Positions 7,927 to 17,367 of a DNA stretch of 64,000 bases are shown in pieces (the first letter of the stretch is position 1; the number at the start of each line of letters is the position of its first letter). Below the pieces are notes generated by a model that worked only from the letters and a program-made list of their open reading frames with translations, searched no databases and was not told where the DNA came from. The stretch is from NCBI GenBank assembly GCA_965222485.1, contig CBDCUC010000030.1:434001-498000 (forward strand), in the 5' to 3' direction. Source of the stretch: CBDCUC01 sp965222485 (GTDB taxonomy: Bacteria; Pseudomonadota; Alphaproteobacteria; Rhizobiales; Hyphomicrobiaceae). Position numbers and translations under genes: made by a program.

Positions 7927-10900
7927 ATGGACAAGACGATTCGAGATAAGCGCGATTTGGTCACGGAGGAGCGCCGCGAAGGGGCTGCTGCCGGGCCCGT
8001 TTTCGTGCACCTGAAGGTCCATTCCGCTTATTCGCTGCTTGAAGGTGCGCTGCCAATAGCAAAGCTCGCCACCTTGGCGAAGACGCACGGATTTCCCGCG
8101 CTGGCGCTCACTGATACCGACAATCTTTTCGGAGCATTGGAGTTTTCGGAAAAAATGGCGGCTGCCGGCCTGCAGCCGATCATCGGTGTGTCATTGGCCA
8201 TCGATTTTGAGGAAAGTGGTGGCGATGAGGGTTCGCTCGCTGCTTCGGGCCGGCCGCTGCAAAAACCAGCATTGCGAGATGGCCGACTGACGCTCCTGGC
8301 AATGGATGCACGCGGTTACCGTAATCTGATGAAGCTTGTCAGCATCGCGCATCTGGACACGCCCGATACGGCATCCCCGCACATCGCCTTTGCAACGCTG
8401 AAAGAGCATTGCGATGGTTTAATCGTTTTGTCTGGGGGACCGGATGGACCTATCGACCGTGCGTTCGCCGAGGGGCAGAGTACGCTTGGGCGGGGTCGGC
8501 TCACGCAGCTTTCGACATGTCTGGGTGACCGGCTTTATGTGGAGCTTCAGCGGCACGGGCGCGCAGGGGAACGCGCGGTCGAACGCCAGCTGGTTGAAGC
8601 AGCTTATGAGGACACTCTGCCGCTCGTTGCGACTAACGAGGCTTATTTTGCCTCTCCGGATGACTACGAAGCCCACGACGCGCTCATTTGCATCGCCGAA
8701 GGACGCTATGTCGTTGAAGACGACCGCCGCCGACTGACACCGGCCCACTATTTCAAATCGGCCGACGAAATGTCGGAGGCGTTTGCCGATCTTCCGGAGG
8801 CTCTGGCGAACACGGTAGAGATTGCGCGGCGTTGCTCATTTCGTCCGCTAGGCCATAAGCCTATTCTGCCCCGCTTTGTAAGGACAAAAGCCGGTGCGAG
8901 CGAAGAAGAGGCATTGGCAGCGGAAGCGCGCGAATTTACCCGCCAGGCCAGGCAAGGATTGCGCGCACGACTTGCAGCCAATCCGTTGGCTCCGGGGTTT
9001 TCTAAAAAGGACTACGAAGACCGGCTCGATTATGAAGTAGAAATTATCAAACGGATGAAGTTTCCGGGCTACTTCCTCATCGTTGCCGACTTCATCAAGT
9101 GGTCGAAGGCGGAAGGTATCCCGGTAGGGCCGGGGCGCGGTTCGGGCGCCGGGTCGCTTGTGGCGTGGGCACTGACGATTACCGATCTTGACCCATTGCG
9201 GTTCGGCTTGCTGTTTGAGCGCTTTCTTAATCCGGAACGCGTGTCGATGCCCGACTTCGATATCGACTTTTGCCAGGACCGGCGTGATGAGACCATCCGC
9301 TACGTGCAGGAGAAGTATGGTCGCGATCGGGTGGCACAAATTATTACGCACGGAAAGCTGCAGGCGCGTGCGGTGTTGCGCGACGTCGGCCGCGTTCTTC
9401 AGATGCCGTATTCGCAAGTCGATAAATTGTGCAAGTTGGTGCCCAACAACCCGGCGAAGCCGGTGACATTGTCCGAAGCTATCGAGGGCGAACCGAAGCT
9501 GCAGGCTGCGCGCGATTCTGAGGCGATCGTGCACCAGCTTTTGGACATCTCCCTGAAGCTTGAGGGTCTTTATCGTCACGCATCGACGCATGCGGCAGGC
9601 ATGGTGATCGGCGACCGTCCGCTCGATCAGCTCGTTCCGCTCTATCGCGATCCCAAGTCGGATATGCCTGTTACGCAGTTCAACTGGAAGATGGTTGAGG
9701 CGGCGGGGCTTGTTAAGTTCGACTTCTTGGGGCTGAAAACGCTTACCGTTCTGCAAAAGGCGGTTGAGCTGGTGAAACGCGGACGCGGTCTTGATGTTGA
9801 CCTTTCGAGCGTGCCACTTAACGACGAAAAGGCATTCCAGCTGCTTGCTAGGGCAGATACCGTTGGAGTGTTCCAGTTGGAATCAACGGGCATGCGCGAG
9901 AGCCTGAAACGGCTCAGGCCGGACCGGTTTGAAGACATTATCGCCATGGTCGCGCTGTACCGGCCCGGTCCGATGGATAACATCCCTACCTACATCAACC
10001 GCAAGCACGGTGAGGAACCGGTCGATTGCCTGCATAAGATGCTTGAAGGGATTTTGGCGGAAACATACGGCGTTATCATCTACCAAGAGCAGGTCATTCA
10101 AATTGCGCAGGTCATGGGCGGCTACACGCTCGGGCAGGCCGACATGCTTCGCCGTGCAATGGGTAAGAAAGACAAACTGGAAATGGCGCGCCAGCAGGCA
10201 CGGTTTGTGGAAGGTGCGCTCGAACGTGGTGTTGATAAGAGGGACGCGGTCTACATCTTTGAACTGGTCGATAAGTTTGCCGGCTATGGGTTCAACAAAT
10301 CGCACGCCGCCGCCTACGCGCTGGTCAGCTACCACACGGCATATATGAAGGCCAATTTCCGTGAGGAGTTCCTGGCGGCGTCGATGACGCTTGATATGTC
10401 GAATACAGACAAGCTCGCCATGTTCGCCGCAGAAGCACGGCGCAGTGGTATCGAGGTTCTGCCGCCATGCGTCAACGCATCGGAGGTTGACTTTCTTGCA
10501 GAGGCGGGAAGAGAGGATAAACGCGGTGCAATCCGCTATTCGCTTGCCGCGTTGAAAAATATCGGCGCAAGCGCGGTTGAATCCATCGTGGGTGAGCGTG
10601 ACAAAGAAGGTGCGTTCGGTTCGCTCGGCGATTTTGCATCCCGTATTAGCACCAAGTCTATCAACAAGCGGGGATTGGAAACGCTGGCTCAGGCCGGTGC
10701 GTTTGACACGTTGGAGAAGGATCGCTCGCTCGTTCATGCCAACGTCGACGGGATAATGGCGCTGGCGCAGCGAACAGAGTCCGATGCGGCAGCGGGCACC
10801 GTGGACCTTTTTGCAGCCACGGACGCTTCGCCACGATTGGACTTGCGTCCGGTTAAGGCTTGGACACCACTTGAGCGGTTGGAGAATGAGTTCGCTGCGA

Positions 10901-11526
10901 TCGGGTTTTATCTATCGGGGCATCCGCTCGATCAGTACGGCAAGGTTCTTGAAAAGCTTAATGTGATGACGCACGCTCAGTTGGAAAAGGCGACTGAGAA
11001 CGGCGTCACTGCCGGCCGGCTTGCTGGCATCGTCATTTCGGCGCGCGAGCGTACGTCGGCGCGCGGCAACAAGTTTGCTTTTGCGATGTTCACTGATGCA
11101 AGCGGGCAGTATGAAGCCGTTATTTTTTCCGAGACGCTTGCAAATTCGCGCGATCTTCTTGAGGCCGGCAAACCTGTGCTTGTTTCGGTTGAGGCGGAGC
11201 GTGATGGCGATACGGTCAAGCTTCGTGCGCAATCCATTGAATCGCTTGATGCCGTGGCGGCGAATGTGCATCGGGGGTTGCGCGTTGTACTGGGCGATGT
11301 CGCTGGTGCAAATGGTAAGGGAAACGATGTGCTTGCAGCGATGAAAGATGCGCTTATACCGGCTGGGAAGGCTGGCGCGCGCGGCGGTGAAGTCCGTCTC
11401 GTGCAATTCGTGCCGGAACGCCAATGCGACGTCGAATTTGTACTGGGCGGGAAATACGATTGCTCGCCCAATGCTGCCGGTCAGTTGGCGACGGTTGGCG
11501 GTATCGTGGACGTTGAGGAGATCTGA
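7927..11526 (+). CDS. dnaE: DNA polymerase III subunit alpha
   Basis: Replicative polymerase, class C (DnaE1 type), 1199 residues, full length. It has the N-terminal PHP domain (FVHLKVHSAYSLLEGALPI; TDTDNLFG). The palm follows, with GPGRGSGAGSLVAW and the catalytic aspartates in MPDFDIDFCQDRRDE; then fingers (ETYGVIIYQEQVIQIAQVMGGY, LRRAMGKK, GFNKSHAAAYAL), a helix-hairpin-helix region and a C-terminal OB fold (TAGRLAGIVISARERTSARGNKFAFAMF). Start ATG 7927 gives MDKTIRDKRDLVTEE. It lies 84 bp after lolD, the usual order in Hyphomicrobiales. No SOS box was seen before it. Confidence 0.98.
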   Translation: MDKTIRDKRDLVTEERREGAAAGPVFVHLKVHSAYSLLEGALPIAKLATLAKTHGFPALALTDTDNLFGALEFSEKMAAAGLQPIIGVSLAIDFEESGGDEGSLAASGRPLQKPALRDGRLTLLAMDARGYRNLMKLVSIAHLDTPDTASPHIAFATLKEHCDGLIVLSGGPDGPIDRAFAEGQSTLGRGRLTQLSTCLGDRLYVELQRHGRAGERAVERQLVEAAYEDTLPLVATNEAYFASPDDYEAHDALICIAEGRYVVEDDRRRLTPAHYFKSADEMSEAFADLPEALANTVEIARRCSFRPLGHKPILPRFVRTKAGASEEEALAAEAREFTRQARQGLRARLAANPLAPGFSKKDYEDRLDYEVEIIKRMKFPGYFLIVADFIKWSKAEGIPVGPGRGSGAGSLVAWALTITDLDPLRFGLLFERFLNPERVSMPDFDIDFCQDRRDETIRYVQEKYGRDRVAQIITHGKLQARAVLRDVGRVLQMPYSQVDKLCKLVPNNPAKPVTLSEAIEGEPKLQAARDSEAIVHQLLDISLKLEGLYRHASTHAAGMVIGDRPLDQLVPLYRDPKSDMPVTQFNWKMVEAAGLVKFDFLGLKTLTVLQKAVELVKRGRGLDVDLSSVPLNDEKAFQLLARADTVGVFQLESTGMRESLKRLRPDRFEDIIAMVALYRPGPMDNIPTYINRKHGEEPVDCLHKMLEGILAETYGVIIYQEQVIQIAQVMGGYTLGQADMLRRAMGKKDKLEMARQQARFVEGALERGVDKRDAVYIFELVDKFAGYGFNKSHAAAYALVSYHTAYMKANFREEFLAASMTLDMSNTDKLAMFAAEARRSGIEVLPPCVNASEVDFLAEAGREDKRGAIRYSLAALKNIGASAVESIVGERDKEGAFGSLGDFASRISTKSINKRGLETLAQAGAFDTLEKDRSLVHANVDGIMALAQRTESDAAAGTVDLFAATDASPRLDLRPVKAWTPLERLENEFAAIGFYLSGHPLDQYGKVLEKLNVMTHAQLEKATENGVTAGRLAGIVISARERTSARGNKFAFAMFTDASGQYEAVIFSETLANSRDLLEAGKPVLVSVEAERDGDTVKLRAQSIESLDAVAANVHRGLRVVLGDVAGANGKGNDVLAAMKDALIPAGKAGARGGEVRLVQFVPERQCDVEFVLGGKYDCSPNAAGQLATVGGIVDVEEI

Positions 11527-11531
11527 GGCTC

Positions 11532-12338
11532 GTGGCACCGCGTTTGTCCGGCAAGATATGCTGTGGCGCATGGTGGCGAATGCGTGCGTTCGCGCTATCG
11601 TTTGCGGTGGTAACGGTTGCCGGGTGCGATGGTGCGTTGGATGAACTGCAATCCCCGATACCTTGCCCCGACTTTATGAAAAATGCCGTGCGGCTTATCC
11701 TCGTGACTGCAGATGGCTTTCATGCATCAGATGCCCGGTTGCAAAGACTTGAGCGATCACATGCAGGCGAGGCGTGGCGGCCGGTAGGTCACGGCGTTGC
11801 TGCCACGATCGGCCGGAATGGTTTGGGATGGGGCTTGCCCTTTCGCGATTATGCCGCTGCTGGAGATCCGATTAAGCAGGAAGGGGATGGACGGGCGCCT
11901 GCGGGTGTCTACACCATGGGGGTGCCGTTCGGGTTCGGGCCGTCCCCAAGTCCCGGGTATCTGCAACTTCAGTCTGGCCAGCACTACTGTGTCGATGACC
12001 CGGCATCTGAACAGTACAGCCGCATTGTGCCCCGCAGCGATGTGGGTGAGGGTGTGAGTGGAGAGGCGATGGCGTCCATCGACCTTTACCGGCACGGGAT
12101 TGTGGTCGACTATCCCACCAGCCGGCAGGACCGGGCCGGGTCTTGCATTTTCGTGCACGTCTGGAAGGAGCCAGGGCATCCCACGGCGGGCTGTGTCGCG
12201 TTGGCAGAGGATCAGGTGGCAGGGCTGCAGGCGTGGACGCAGGAACGAGGAGGCGGGTCGACAGCCATTGTCTTGCTTCCTGCGGCGGCGCTGAGCAGGT
12301 TTGGTAGCTGCCTGCCGAAGCTAAATGGGGAGGGCTAA
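11532..12338 (+). CDS. L,D-transpeptidase (YkuD) family protein, probable lipoprotein
   Basis: 268 residues. The C-terminal half carries the YkuD-type catalytic block: H209 in IFVHVW and C221 in HPTAGCVAL. This places it in the branch of L,D-transpeptidase-like proteins that lack the classical SHGC motif, which would make or edit peptidoglycan crosslinks in the periplasm. The N-terminus FALSFAVVTVAGC ends in a lipobox-like VAGC (C32), suggesting lipid anchoring. GTG 11532, 5 bp after the dnaE stop, is chosen for apparent translational coupling; ATG 11580 (MRAFALSF) is an alternative giving a shorter signal peptide. Substrate and outer- versus inner-membrane location are not known. Confidence 0.85.
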   Translation: MAPRLSGKICCGAWWRMRAFALSFAVVTVAGCDGALDELQSPIPCPDFMKNAVRLILVTADGFHASDARLQRLERSHAGEAWRPVGHGVAATIGRNGLGWGLPFRDYAAAGDPIKQEGDGRAPAGVYTMGVPFGFGPSPSPGYLQLQSGQHYCVDDPASEQYSRIVPRSDVGEGVSGEAMASIDLYRHGIVVDYPTSRQDRAGSCIFVHVWKEPGHPTAGCVALAEDQVAGLQAWTQERGGGSTAIVLLPAAALSRFGSCLPKLNGEG

Positions 12339-12393
12339 CGTGCGGGCCCGTCGCAGGCGAGGGCGGGGCCCTTGAAGAGGGCGAGAAGGCACC

Positions 12394-12422
12394 TTGTCAG
12401 CGGTCGCAATCAGCCCTATAAG
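12394..12422 (+). promoter_or_regulatory. Promoter of the rpsB-tsf operon
   Basis: A -35 box TTGTCA (12394-12399), a 17-bp spacer and a -10 box TATAAG (12417-12422) give a good sigma70-type promoter. Transcription from about 12430 would leave a leader of about 150 nt before the rpsB ATG at 12580, long enough for autogenous control of S2 synthesis, though no known leader motif was identified. Confidence 0.6.
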
Positions 12423-12579
12423 GCGGCCATCACACACGCAGATCCTGTAATCGCGCCTAGTCGGATAGAAAGCCCCGGCCTATGGCGTTCCGGTGGATGT
12501 CGACCAAGGTTTCTTGGTGCATCTTCTACAACTTGGGGTCTTGCGGAGGTACAACCGGAAAACTCAAGGATGGATACGT

Positions 12580-13584
12580 ATGGCGCTTCCAGCGTTCAAC
12601 ATGCGTCAGCTATTGGAAGCTGGCGTGCACTTCGGTCACCAGGCACATCGTTGGAACCCGAAGATGGCCCCGTTTATATTCGGTGCCCGCAATAACATTC
12701 ACATTATTGATCTCACGCAGACGACACCGCTTTTGCATCAGGCGTTGGTCAAGATCTCCGATACCGTCGCAGGCGGTGGTCGGGTGTTGTTCGTTGCCAC
12801 GAAGCGCCAGGCGGCCGAAGCCATTGCGGAGGCCGCAACACGCTCTGCACAGTACTTTATGAACCACCGTTGGCTGGGCGGGACGCTTACCAACTGGAAG
12901 ACGGTCTCACAGTCGATCAGACGCCTGCGCCAGCTTGATGACATCCTGGCTGAGCCGCAGGGGCGTACGAAAAAGGAAATTCTCAATCTGACGCGTGAGC
13001 GTGACAAGCTCAACCAGTCGCTAGGTGGCATCAAGGATATGGGCGGTGTTCCCGACCTGCTGTTCGTGATCGATACCAACAAGGAATCGATTGCCATCAA
13101 AGAGGCACGCAAGCTGGGGCTGCCGATCGTCGCGATTGTCGATACGAACTGCGATCCGGACGGTATTGATTATCCGATCCCGGGCAACGACGACGCGGGC
13201 CGGGCGCTGACGCTTTATTGTGACCTTGTCGCTCGCGCCGCCCTTGATGGTCTGGAACGATCACAAACAGCTGCCGGCGTTGATGTTGGTGCGTCCGAGG
13301 CACCGGCTGCTGAAGTGCTTCCCGAAGAAGCCGCAGCGGCTCCGGAATTCAAGGGTATTGAAGCGCCGCGCGGGGAACCCGATATCCTGACCAACATCAG
13401 CGGTATCGATGCCAAGGTGGGTCAGGCGCTCAACGATCTCGGCGTCTATCACTATTGGCAGATTGCGGATCTCGATGCGGAGCAAGCCAAGGCGTTGGAT
13501 GCAACGCTGAACCTCGAAGGCAAGATTGACGCCGAGGGGTGGATCGAACAGGCAAAGAAGCTGGTTGCGGCTTCGGCTGCTTAG
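12580..13584 (+). CDS. rpsB: 30S ribosomal protein S2 with C-terminal helix-hairpin-helix-like extension
   Basis: Small-subunit ribosomal protein S2. Residues 1 to about 230 are the normal S2 domain (MRQLLEAGVHFGHQAHRWNP, FVATKRQAAEAI, FMNHRWLGGTLTNWKT, VPDLLFVIDTNKE, VDTNCDP). An Ala/Glu/Pro linker follows, then a roughly 65-residue domain (DILTNISGIDAKVGQALNDL..., IADLDAEQAKALD, EGWIEQAKKLVAAS) that resembles the helix-hairpin-helix tails found on L21 and some other proteins in this order. Total 334 residues versus about 240-255 in most bacteria. ATG 12580 has AAGGA at 12566-12570; the frame is open to 12493 but without family support. It is the first gene of the rpsB-tsf pair. Confidence 0.97.
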   Translation: MALPAFNMRQLLEAGVHFGHQAHRWNPKMAPFIFGARNNIHIIDLTQTTPLLHQALVKISDTVAGGGRVLFVATKRQAAEAIAEAATRSAQYFMNHRWLGGTLTNWKTVSQSIRRLRQLDDILAEPQGRTKKEILNLTRERDKLNQSLGGIKDMGGVPDLLFVIDTNKESIAIKEARKLGLPIVAIVDTNCDPDGIDYPIPGNDDAGRALTLYCDLVARAALDGLERSQTAAGVDVGASEAPAAEVLPEEAAAAPEFKGIEAPRGEPDILTNISGIDAKVGQALNDLGVYHYWQIADLDAEQAKALDATLNLEGKIDAEGWIEQAKKLVAASAA

Positions 13585-13703
13585 AGTTTGCCGCTGCCTT
13601 TCATCGGACGGGTGCGTAATGGGATTGCGTGTCCCGTGTGCGATTTTCTTGGGTGAGAGGTTCGGTCGCTTGATCGAACCTTCAAAGAACCAATGGATAA
13701 ATT

Positions 13704-14636
13704 ATGACAACGATCACTGCCAGCATGGTGAAGGACCTGCGCGAGAAGACCGGCGTGGGCATGATGGACTGCAAGAAGGCTCTCACCGAGACGGGTGGCG
13801 ACATGGACGCCGCCATCGACTGGCTGCGCAAGAAGGGCCTGTCGAAGGCTGCCAAAAAAGCCGATCGCGTTGCGGCCGAAGGGCTTATTGGTGTCGTGTC
13901 CACGGGCAACATCGGCGCTGCCGTTGAGGTCAACTCTGAAACCGACTTCGTTGCGCGCAACGAACAGTTCCAGGAGATGGTCTCAAAGATCACATCGCTC
14001 GCTGTTGACGCGGAGGGGGACAAAGCCAAGCTGCTCGCTGCCGACTACCCCGGCAAGTCGATGTCCGTCGAAGCCTATGTGAAGGAAATGGTTGCCACGA
14101 TCGGTGAGAACATGACGTTGCGCCGTGCTGCAATGCTGTCAGTGAATGACGGTGTGGTAGCGGACTATGTGCACAACAAGGCTGCCGACGGGCTGGGCAA
14201 GATCGGTGTTCTCGTCGCGCTTGAGAGTTCGGGCGACAAGGACAAGTTGGCTGAGTTCGGCCGCCAGCTCGCCATGCATGTGGCTGCTGCCAGCCCGTTG
14301 GCGCTAGTGCCTGAGGACCTGGACGCTGAAGCGATTGAAAAAGAACGCGCTATCTATACGGAGCAGGCAAAGGCCTCCGGAAAGCCGGCCGAGATCGTGG
14401 AAAAGATGGTCGAAGGGCGCTTGCGCAAAGAGTTCTTCCAGCAGGTTGTCTTGTTGCAGCAGGTCTTTGTTCTGGATGGCAAAGCAAGTGTTCAAAAAGC
14501 AATTGATGCCGCTGCAAAGGGCATCGGTGCGCCCATTAAGGTGACTGGATTTGTCCGATTTGCGCTTGGTGAGGGTATCGAGAAGAAAGAGGATGACTTC
14601 GCTGCTGAGGTGGCTGCTGCTGCCGGCACCGGTTGA
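13704..14636 (+). CDS. tsf: Elongation factor Ts
   Basis: Guanine-nucleotide exchange factor that regenerates EF-Tu-GTP. The 310-residue protein has the N-terminal UBA-like domain (MVKDLREKTGVGMMDCKKALTETGGDMDAAIDWLRKKG), the exchange motif TDFVARNEQF and a two-part core typical of EF-Ts. ATG 13704 follows an AT-rich stretch with only a weak Shine-Dalgarno. It is 119 bp after rpsB and shares its promoter; a strong terminator follows at 14712. Confidence 0.98.
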   Translation: MTTITASMVKDLREKTGVGMMDCKKALTETGGDMDAAIDWLRKKGLSKAAKKADRVAAEGLIGVVSTGNIGAAVEVNSETDFVARNEQFQEMVSKITSLAVDAEGDKAKLLAADYPGKSMSVEAYVKEMVATIGENMTLRRAAMLSVNDGVVADYVHNKAADGLGKIGVLVALESSGDKDKLAEFGRQLAMHVAAASPLALVPEDLDAEAIEKERAIYTEQAKASGKPAEIVEKMVEGRLRKEFFQQVVLLQQVFVLDGKASVQKAIDAAAKGIGAPIKVTGFVRFALGEGIEKKEDDFAAEVAAAAGTG

Positions 14637-14711
14637 GGGGGCTTGAGTGCTGGAGCAAGCGCCTTCCGCAATGGGCGGGATGAAGGACACCTGTTGACAA
14701 AGAATTAGGAT

Positions 14712-14745
14712 AAGGCCGGGTGATCTATCGATTGCCCGGCCTTTT
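14712..14745 (+). terminator. Intrinsic terminator after tsf
   Basis: A 9-bp stem AAGGCCGGG (14712-14720) / CCCGGCCTT (14735-14743) with a 14-nt loop, followed by TTTTC. It separates rpsB-tsf from pyrH-frr, so pyrH probably has its own promoter in 14746-14900 or relies on read-through. Confidence 0.85.
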
Positions 14746-14908
14746 CGTAATAGGAGTGTGCTGGACGGCGGCAAGCAGCCGATAGGGTGCGTGGTGCGTG
14801 CGAGATGCCGATGTGCTCGCGAACCTGGCGCCTTTGGCCCACGGGCACTGACATAGGACAGGGTGATGAGCAAGGGTCCTTATTTGTTGCGAGGGGAGAC
14901 GTAAAGCC

Positions 14909-15628
14909 ATGGCGGGGTCGGGGCTGAAATACAAACGATTGATGCTGAAACTGTCCGGAGAAGCCCTGATGGGAGGCGCTGGTTATGGCATCGAGATGAG
15001 TGTGGCCACCCGTCTGGCAGCGGATATTGCCGAGGCTGTCCAGGCTGGCTGCGAGATTTGTGTCGTTGTAGGCGGCGGCAACATCTTCCGGGGACTTGCG
15101 GGGGCAGCCGATGGCATGGATCGGGCCACCGGCGACTACATGGGCATGCTGGCAACGGTCATGAACGCGCTCGCGCTTGAGAATACGTTGCAAAAGGCCG
15201 GCGTTGAGGCGCGGGCGATGTCGGCCATTCCGATGCCAACTGTTTGCGAACCTTACGTGCGGCCAAAGGCACTCGTGCATATGGATCGCGGTCATGTCGT
15301 GATATTCGCTGCCGGAACTGGCAATCCCTATTTTACGACGGACACGGCTGCTACGCTCAGAGCGATTGAGATGAATTGCGATGCGGTTGCGAAGGCAACC
15401 CAGGTGGATGGTGTCTACTCTGCGGACCCCAAGAAAGATCCGGATGCCAAGCGCTTTGATGAGCTTAGTTTCTCGGAGGTTTTGGTGCGCAATCTGAAGG
15501 TCATGGATGGGGCGGCAATCGCCCTTGCGAGAGATAACGATCTTCCGGTAATTGTGTTTTCAATCGACGAACCAGGCAATCTGCTCAAGGTCCTGAGAGG
15601 GCAGGCCCGGGCGACGGTTATCAGTTAG
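14909..15628 (+). CDS. pyrH: UMP kinase
   Basis: Hexameric bacterial UMP kinase of the amino-acid-kinase fold, making UDP from UMP and ATP. The 239-residue protein shows KLSGEALMG near the N-terminus, VVGGGNIFRG, MDRATGDYMGMLATVMNALAL, the nucleotide-binding GTGNPYFTTDTAA and a late VDGVYSADPKKDPDA segment, all canonical. ATG 14909 follows GAGGGGAGACGTAAAGCC. It is upstream of frr, the standard bacterial pairing. Confidence 0.98.
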   Translation: MAGSGLKYKRLMLKLSGEALMGGAGYGIEMSVATRLAADIAEAVQAGCEICVVVGGGNIFRGLAGAADGMDRATGDYMGMLATVMNALALENTLQKAGVEARAMSAIPMPTVCEPYVRPKALVHMDRGHVVIFAAGTGNPYFTTDTAATLRAIEMNCDAVAKATQVDGVYSADPKKDPDAKRFDELSFSEVLVRNLKVMDGAAIALARDNDLPVIVFSIDEPGNLLKVLRGQARATVIS

Positions 15629-15783
15629 ACAGGCGTCACGGGATTAGACCGCGCCACGGCGCACGGGGCCTTGCGCTGGTCTTTTCTGTGCGCAAAGGGT
15701 ATTGAACACGAAAATGAGGCCGGAGCGATGCTCGGCGCCCTCGTGGGTATTCTGCGAAGGAATGACCCGGTAGAGGAGTGGTT

Positions 15784-16347
15784 ATGACGTCAGGAAAATA
15801 CGATCTCGGTGAGCTGGAAACGCGTATGCGAGCTAGCCTCGATGCTTTGAAGCGTGAATTTAGCGGGCTCAGGACAGGCCGTGCCAGCTCCCATCTTCTC
15901 GATCCATTACAGGTCAACGTTTACGGTTCAAAGATGCCGTTAAACCAGGTGGGAACCGTGTCAGTGCCGGAACCGCGCACGATTTCCATTCAGGTTTGGG
16001 ATCGCAGCAATGTTCAGGCCGTGGAAAAAGCAATCAGAGAATCCAATCTCGGACTTAATCCGGTCGTCGACGGTACGATTGTGCGCCTGCCTATACCGAC
16101 ATTGACCGCGGAGCGACGTAAAGAGCTTATCAAGATTGCGCACAAATACGCCGAACAGGCGCGTGTGGCTGTGCGCAACGTTCGCCGCGATGGCATGGAG
16201 ATGCTGAAAAAAATGGAAAAGGCGAGTGAGATCAGCGAAGACGAACACCACAAACAATCTGCTGAAGTACAAACGTTGACGGATAAGATTATCAAGGAAG
16301 TCGACGAGGCGATGGAGGCTAAGGAAGCCGACATCCAGACGGTCTAA
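15784..16347 (+). CDS. frr: Ribosome recycling factor
   Basis: Splits post-termination ribosomes together with EF-G. The 187-residue protein is of normal length and has the signature FSGLRTGRASSHLLDPLQVNVYG, PLNQVGTVSVPEPRT, GLNPVVDGTIVRLPIPTLTAERRKEL and ARVAVRNVRRDGM. ATG 15784 has GAGGAG at 15773-15778 at ideal spacing; a GTG at 15778 within the ribosome binding site is rejected. It lies between pyrH and uppS. Confidence 0.98.
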   Translation: MTSGKYDLGELETRMRASLDALKREFSGLRTGRASSHLLDPLQVNVYGSKMPLNQVGTVSVPEPRTISIQVWDRSNVQAVEKAIRESNLGLNPVVDGTIVRLPIPTLTAERRKELIKIAHKYAEQARVAVRNVRRDGMEMLKKMEKASEISEDEHHKQSAEVQTLTDKIIKEVDEAMEAKEADIQTV

Positions 16348-16571
16348 GATTTTCGGGGCCAGGTGATTTTGGTGGGCGCGAAGACCGTCTGGAATTCCGC
16401 TCAGTTTGAGTTTGGCCTATTTGAGCGAGCTGGCTCAGCGTGTGTGTGGGTGCGTAGAGCGTTCAGCCTGACTAGGGGCAGGCGCGATTTGCAAATGCCA
16501 TAGGGGCATCGAAGGCCATAACCAAAGCGACACGCTTGTGCGCGCATCATTGCACACTGAATTATCAATTC

Positions 16572-17354
16572 GTGAACTGGAAAGCCGTCCCAGATTTGAC
16601 CGAGAGCAGCGAAACATTTGACCGAGCGCAGGGACCACGTGCCGAATTGCGGCATGTCGCCATCATCATGGATGGCAATGGGCGGTGGGCAGCTGAGCGC
16701 GGATTGCCGCGAACGGTCGGGCACCGCGAAGGGGTCGCAGCCGTGCGAAAGGCGGTGCGTGCTGCGATCGAACTGGAGATCGAATACCTGACGCTCTACA
16801 GTTTTTCTTCCGAAAACTGGTCACGACCGGATGACGAAATTAGTGATTTATTCGGATTGATGAAGCGCTTCATCAGGCAGGACCTGGCTGAATTGCATGA
16901 AGCAGGTGTGCGTATCATTGTCATTGGTGAGCGCGACAAGGTCGACGCCGAGCTCATGTCCATGGTCGATGACAGCTGTGCACTTACGCAGCACAATACG
17001 GGTCTTAAACTGGTCATTGCATTTAACTACGGGTCGCGTTTCGAGATTTCCAAGGCGGCGCGTGTGCTGGCAGAACAGGTTGAGCAAGGCGTCTTGCGCC
17101 CGCAGGACATTGACGTTGAACGGGTCGAGGCTGCGCTGGATACGTGTGGTATTCCAGATCCTGACTTGTTGATCCGCACAAGTGGGGAGAAAAGGCTTTC
17201 AAACTTTCTGTTGTGGCAATCCGCCTATACGGAGTTTGTTTTTCTTGACGTTAATTGGCCGGATTTCAGCAAAGAAATACTAGAAAGAGCAATCGCGGAA
17301 TTTCATAGCAGGGATCGTCGCTATGGCGGATTGTCCCGTCAGTCTTCGGCGTAA
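16572..17354 (+). CDS. uppS: Isoprenyl transferase (undecaprenyl diphosphate synthase)
   Basis: Cis-prenyltransferase making undecaprenyl diphosphate, the lipid carrier for peptidoglycan and O-antigen. Conserved regions: IIMDGNGRWAAERGLPRTVGHREG, TLYSFSSENWSRP, FNYGSRFEI, DLLIRTSGEKRLSNFLLWQSAYTEF, VNWPDF. The start is unclear: GTG 16572 (260 residues), TTG 16596 or GTG 16536; none has a strong ribosome binding site, but the conserved core is complete with any. Its 3' end runs close to cdsA (17368), consistent with co-transcription. Confidence 0.95.
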   Translation: MNWKAVPDLTESSETFDRAQGPRAELRHVAIIMDGNGRWAAERGLPRTVGHREGVAAVRKAVRAAIELEIEYLTLYSFSSENWSRPDDEISDLFGLMKRFIRQDLAELHEAGVRIIVIGERDKVDAELMSMVDDSCALTQHNTGLKLVIAFNYGSRFEISKAARVLAEQVEQGVLRPQDIDVERVEAALDTCGIPDPDLLIRTSGEKRLSNFLLWQSAYTEFVFLDVNWPDFSKEILERAIAEFHSRDRRYGGLSRQSSA

Positions 17355-17367
17355 GGTGATCATTGGT

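Noticed and set aside
8848..9756. Long minus-strand frame (302 residues) inside dnaE
   Set aside because: Antisense shadow of the conserved polymerase gene in a G+C-rich genome; Arg/His-rich and without any motif.
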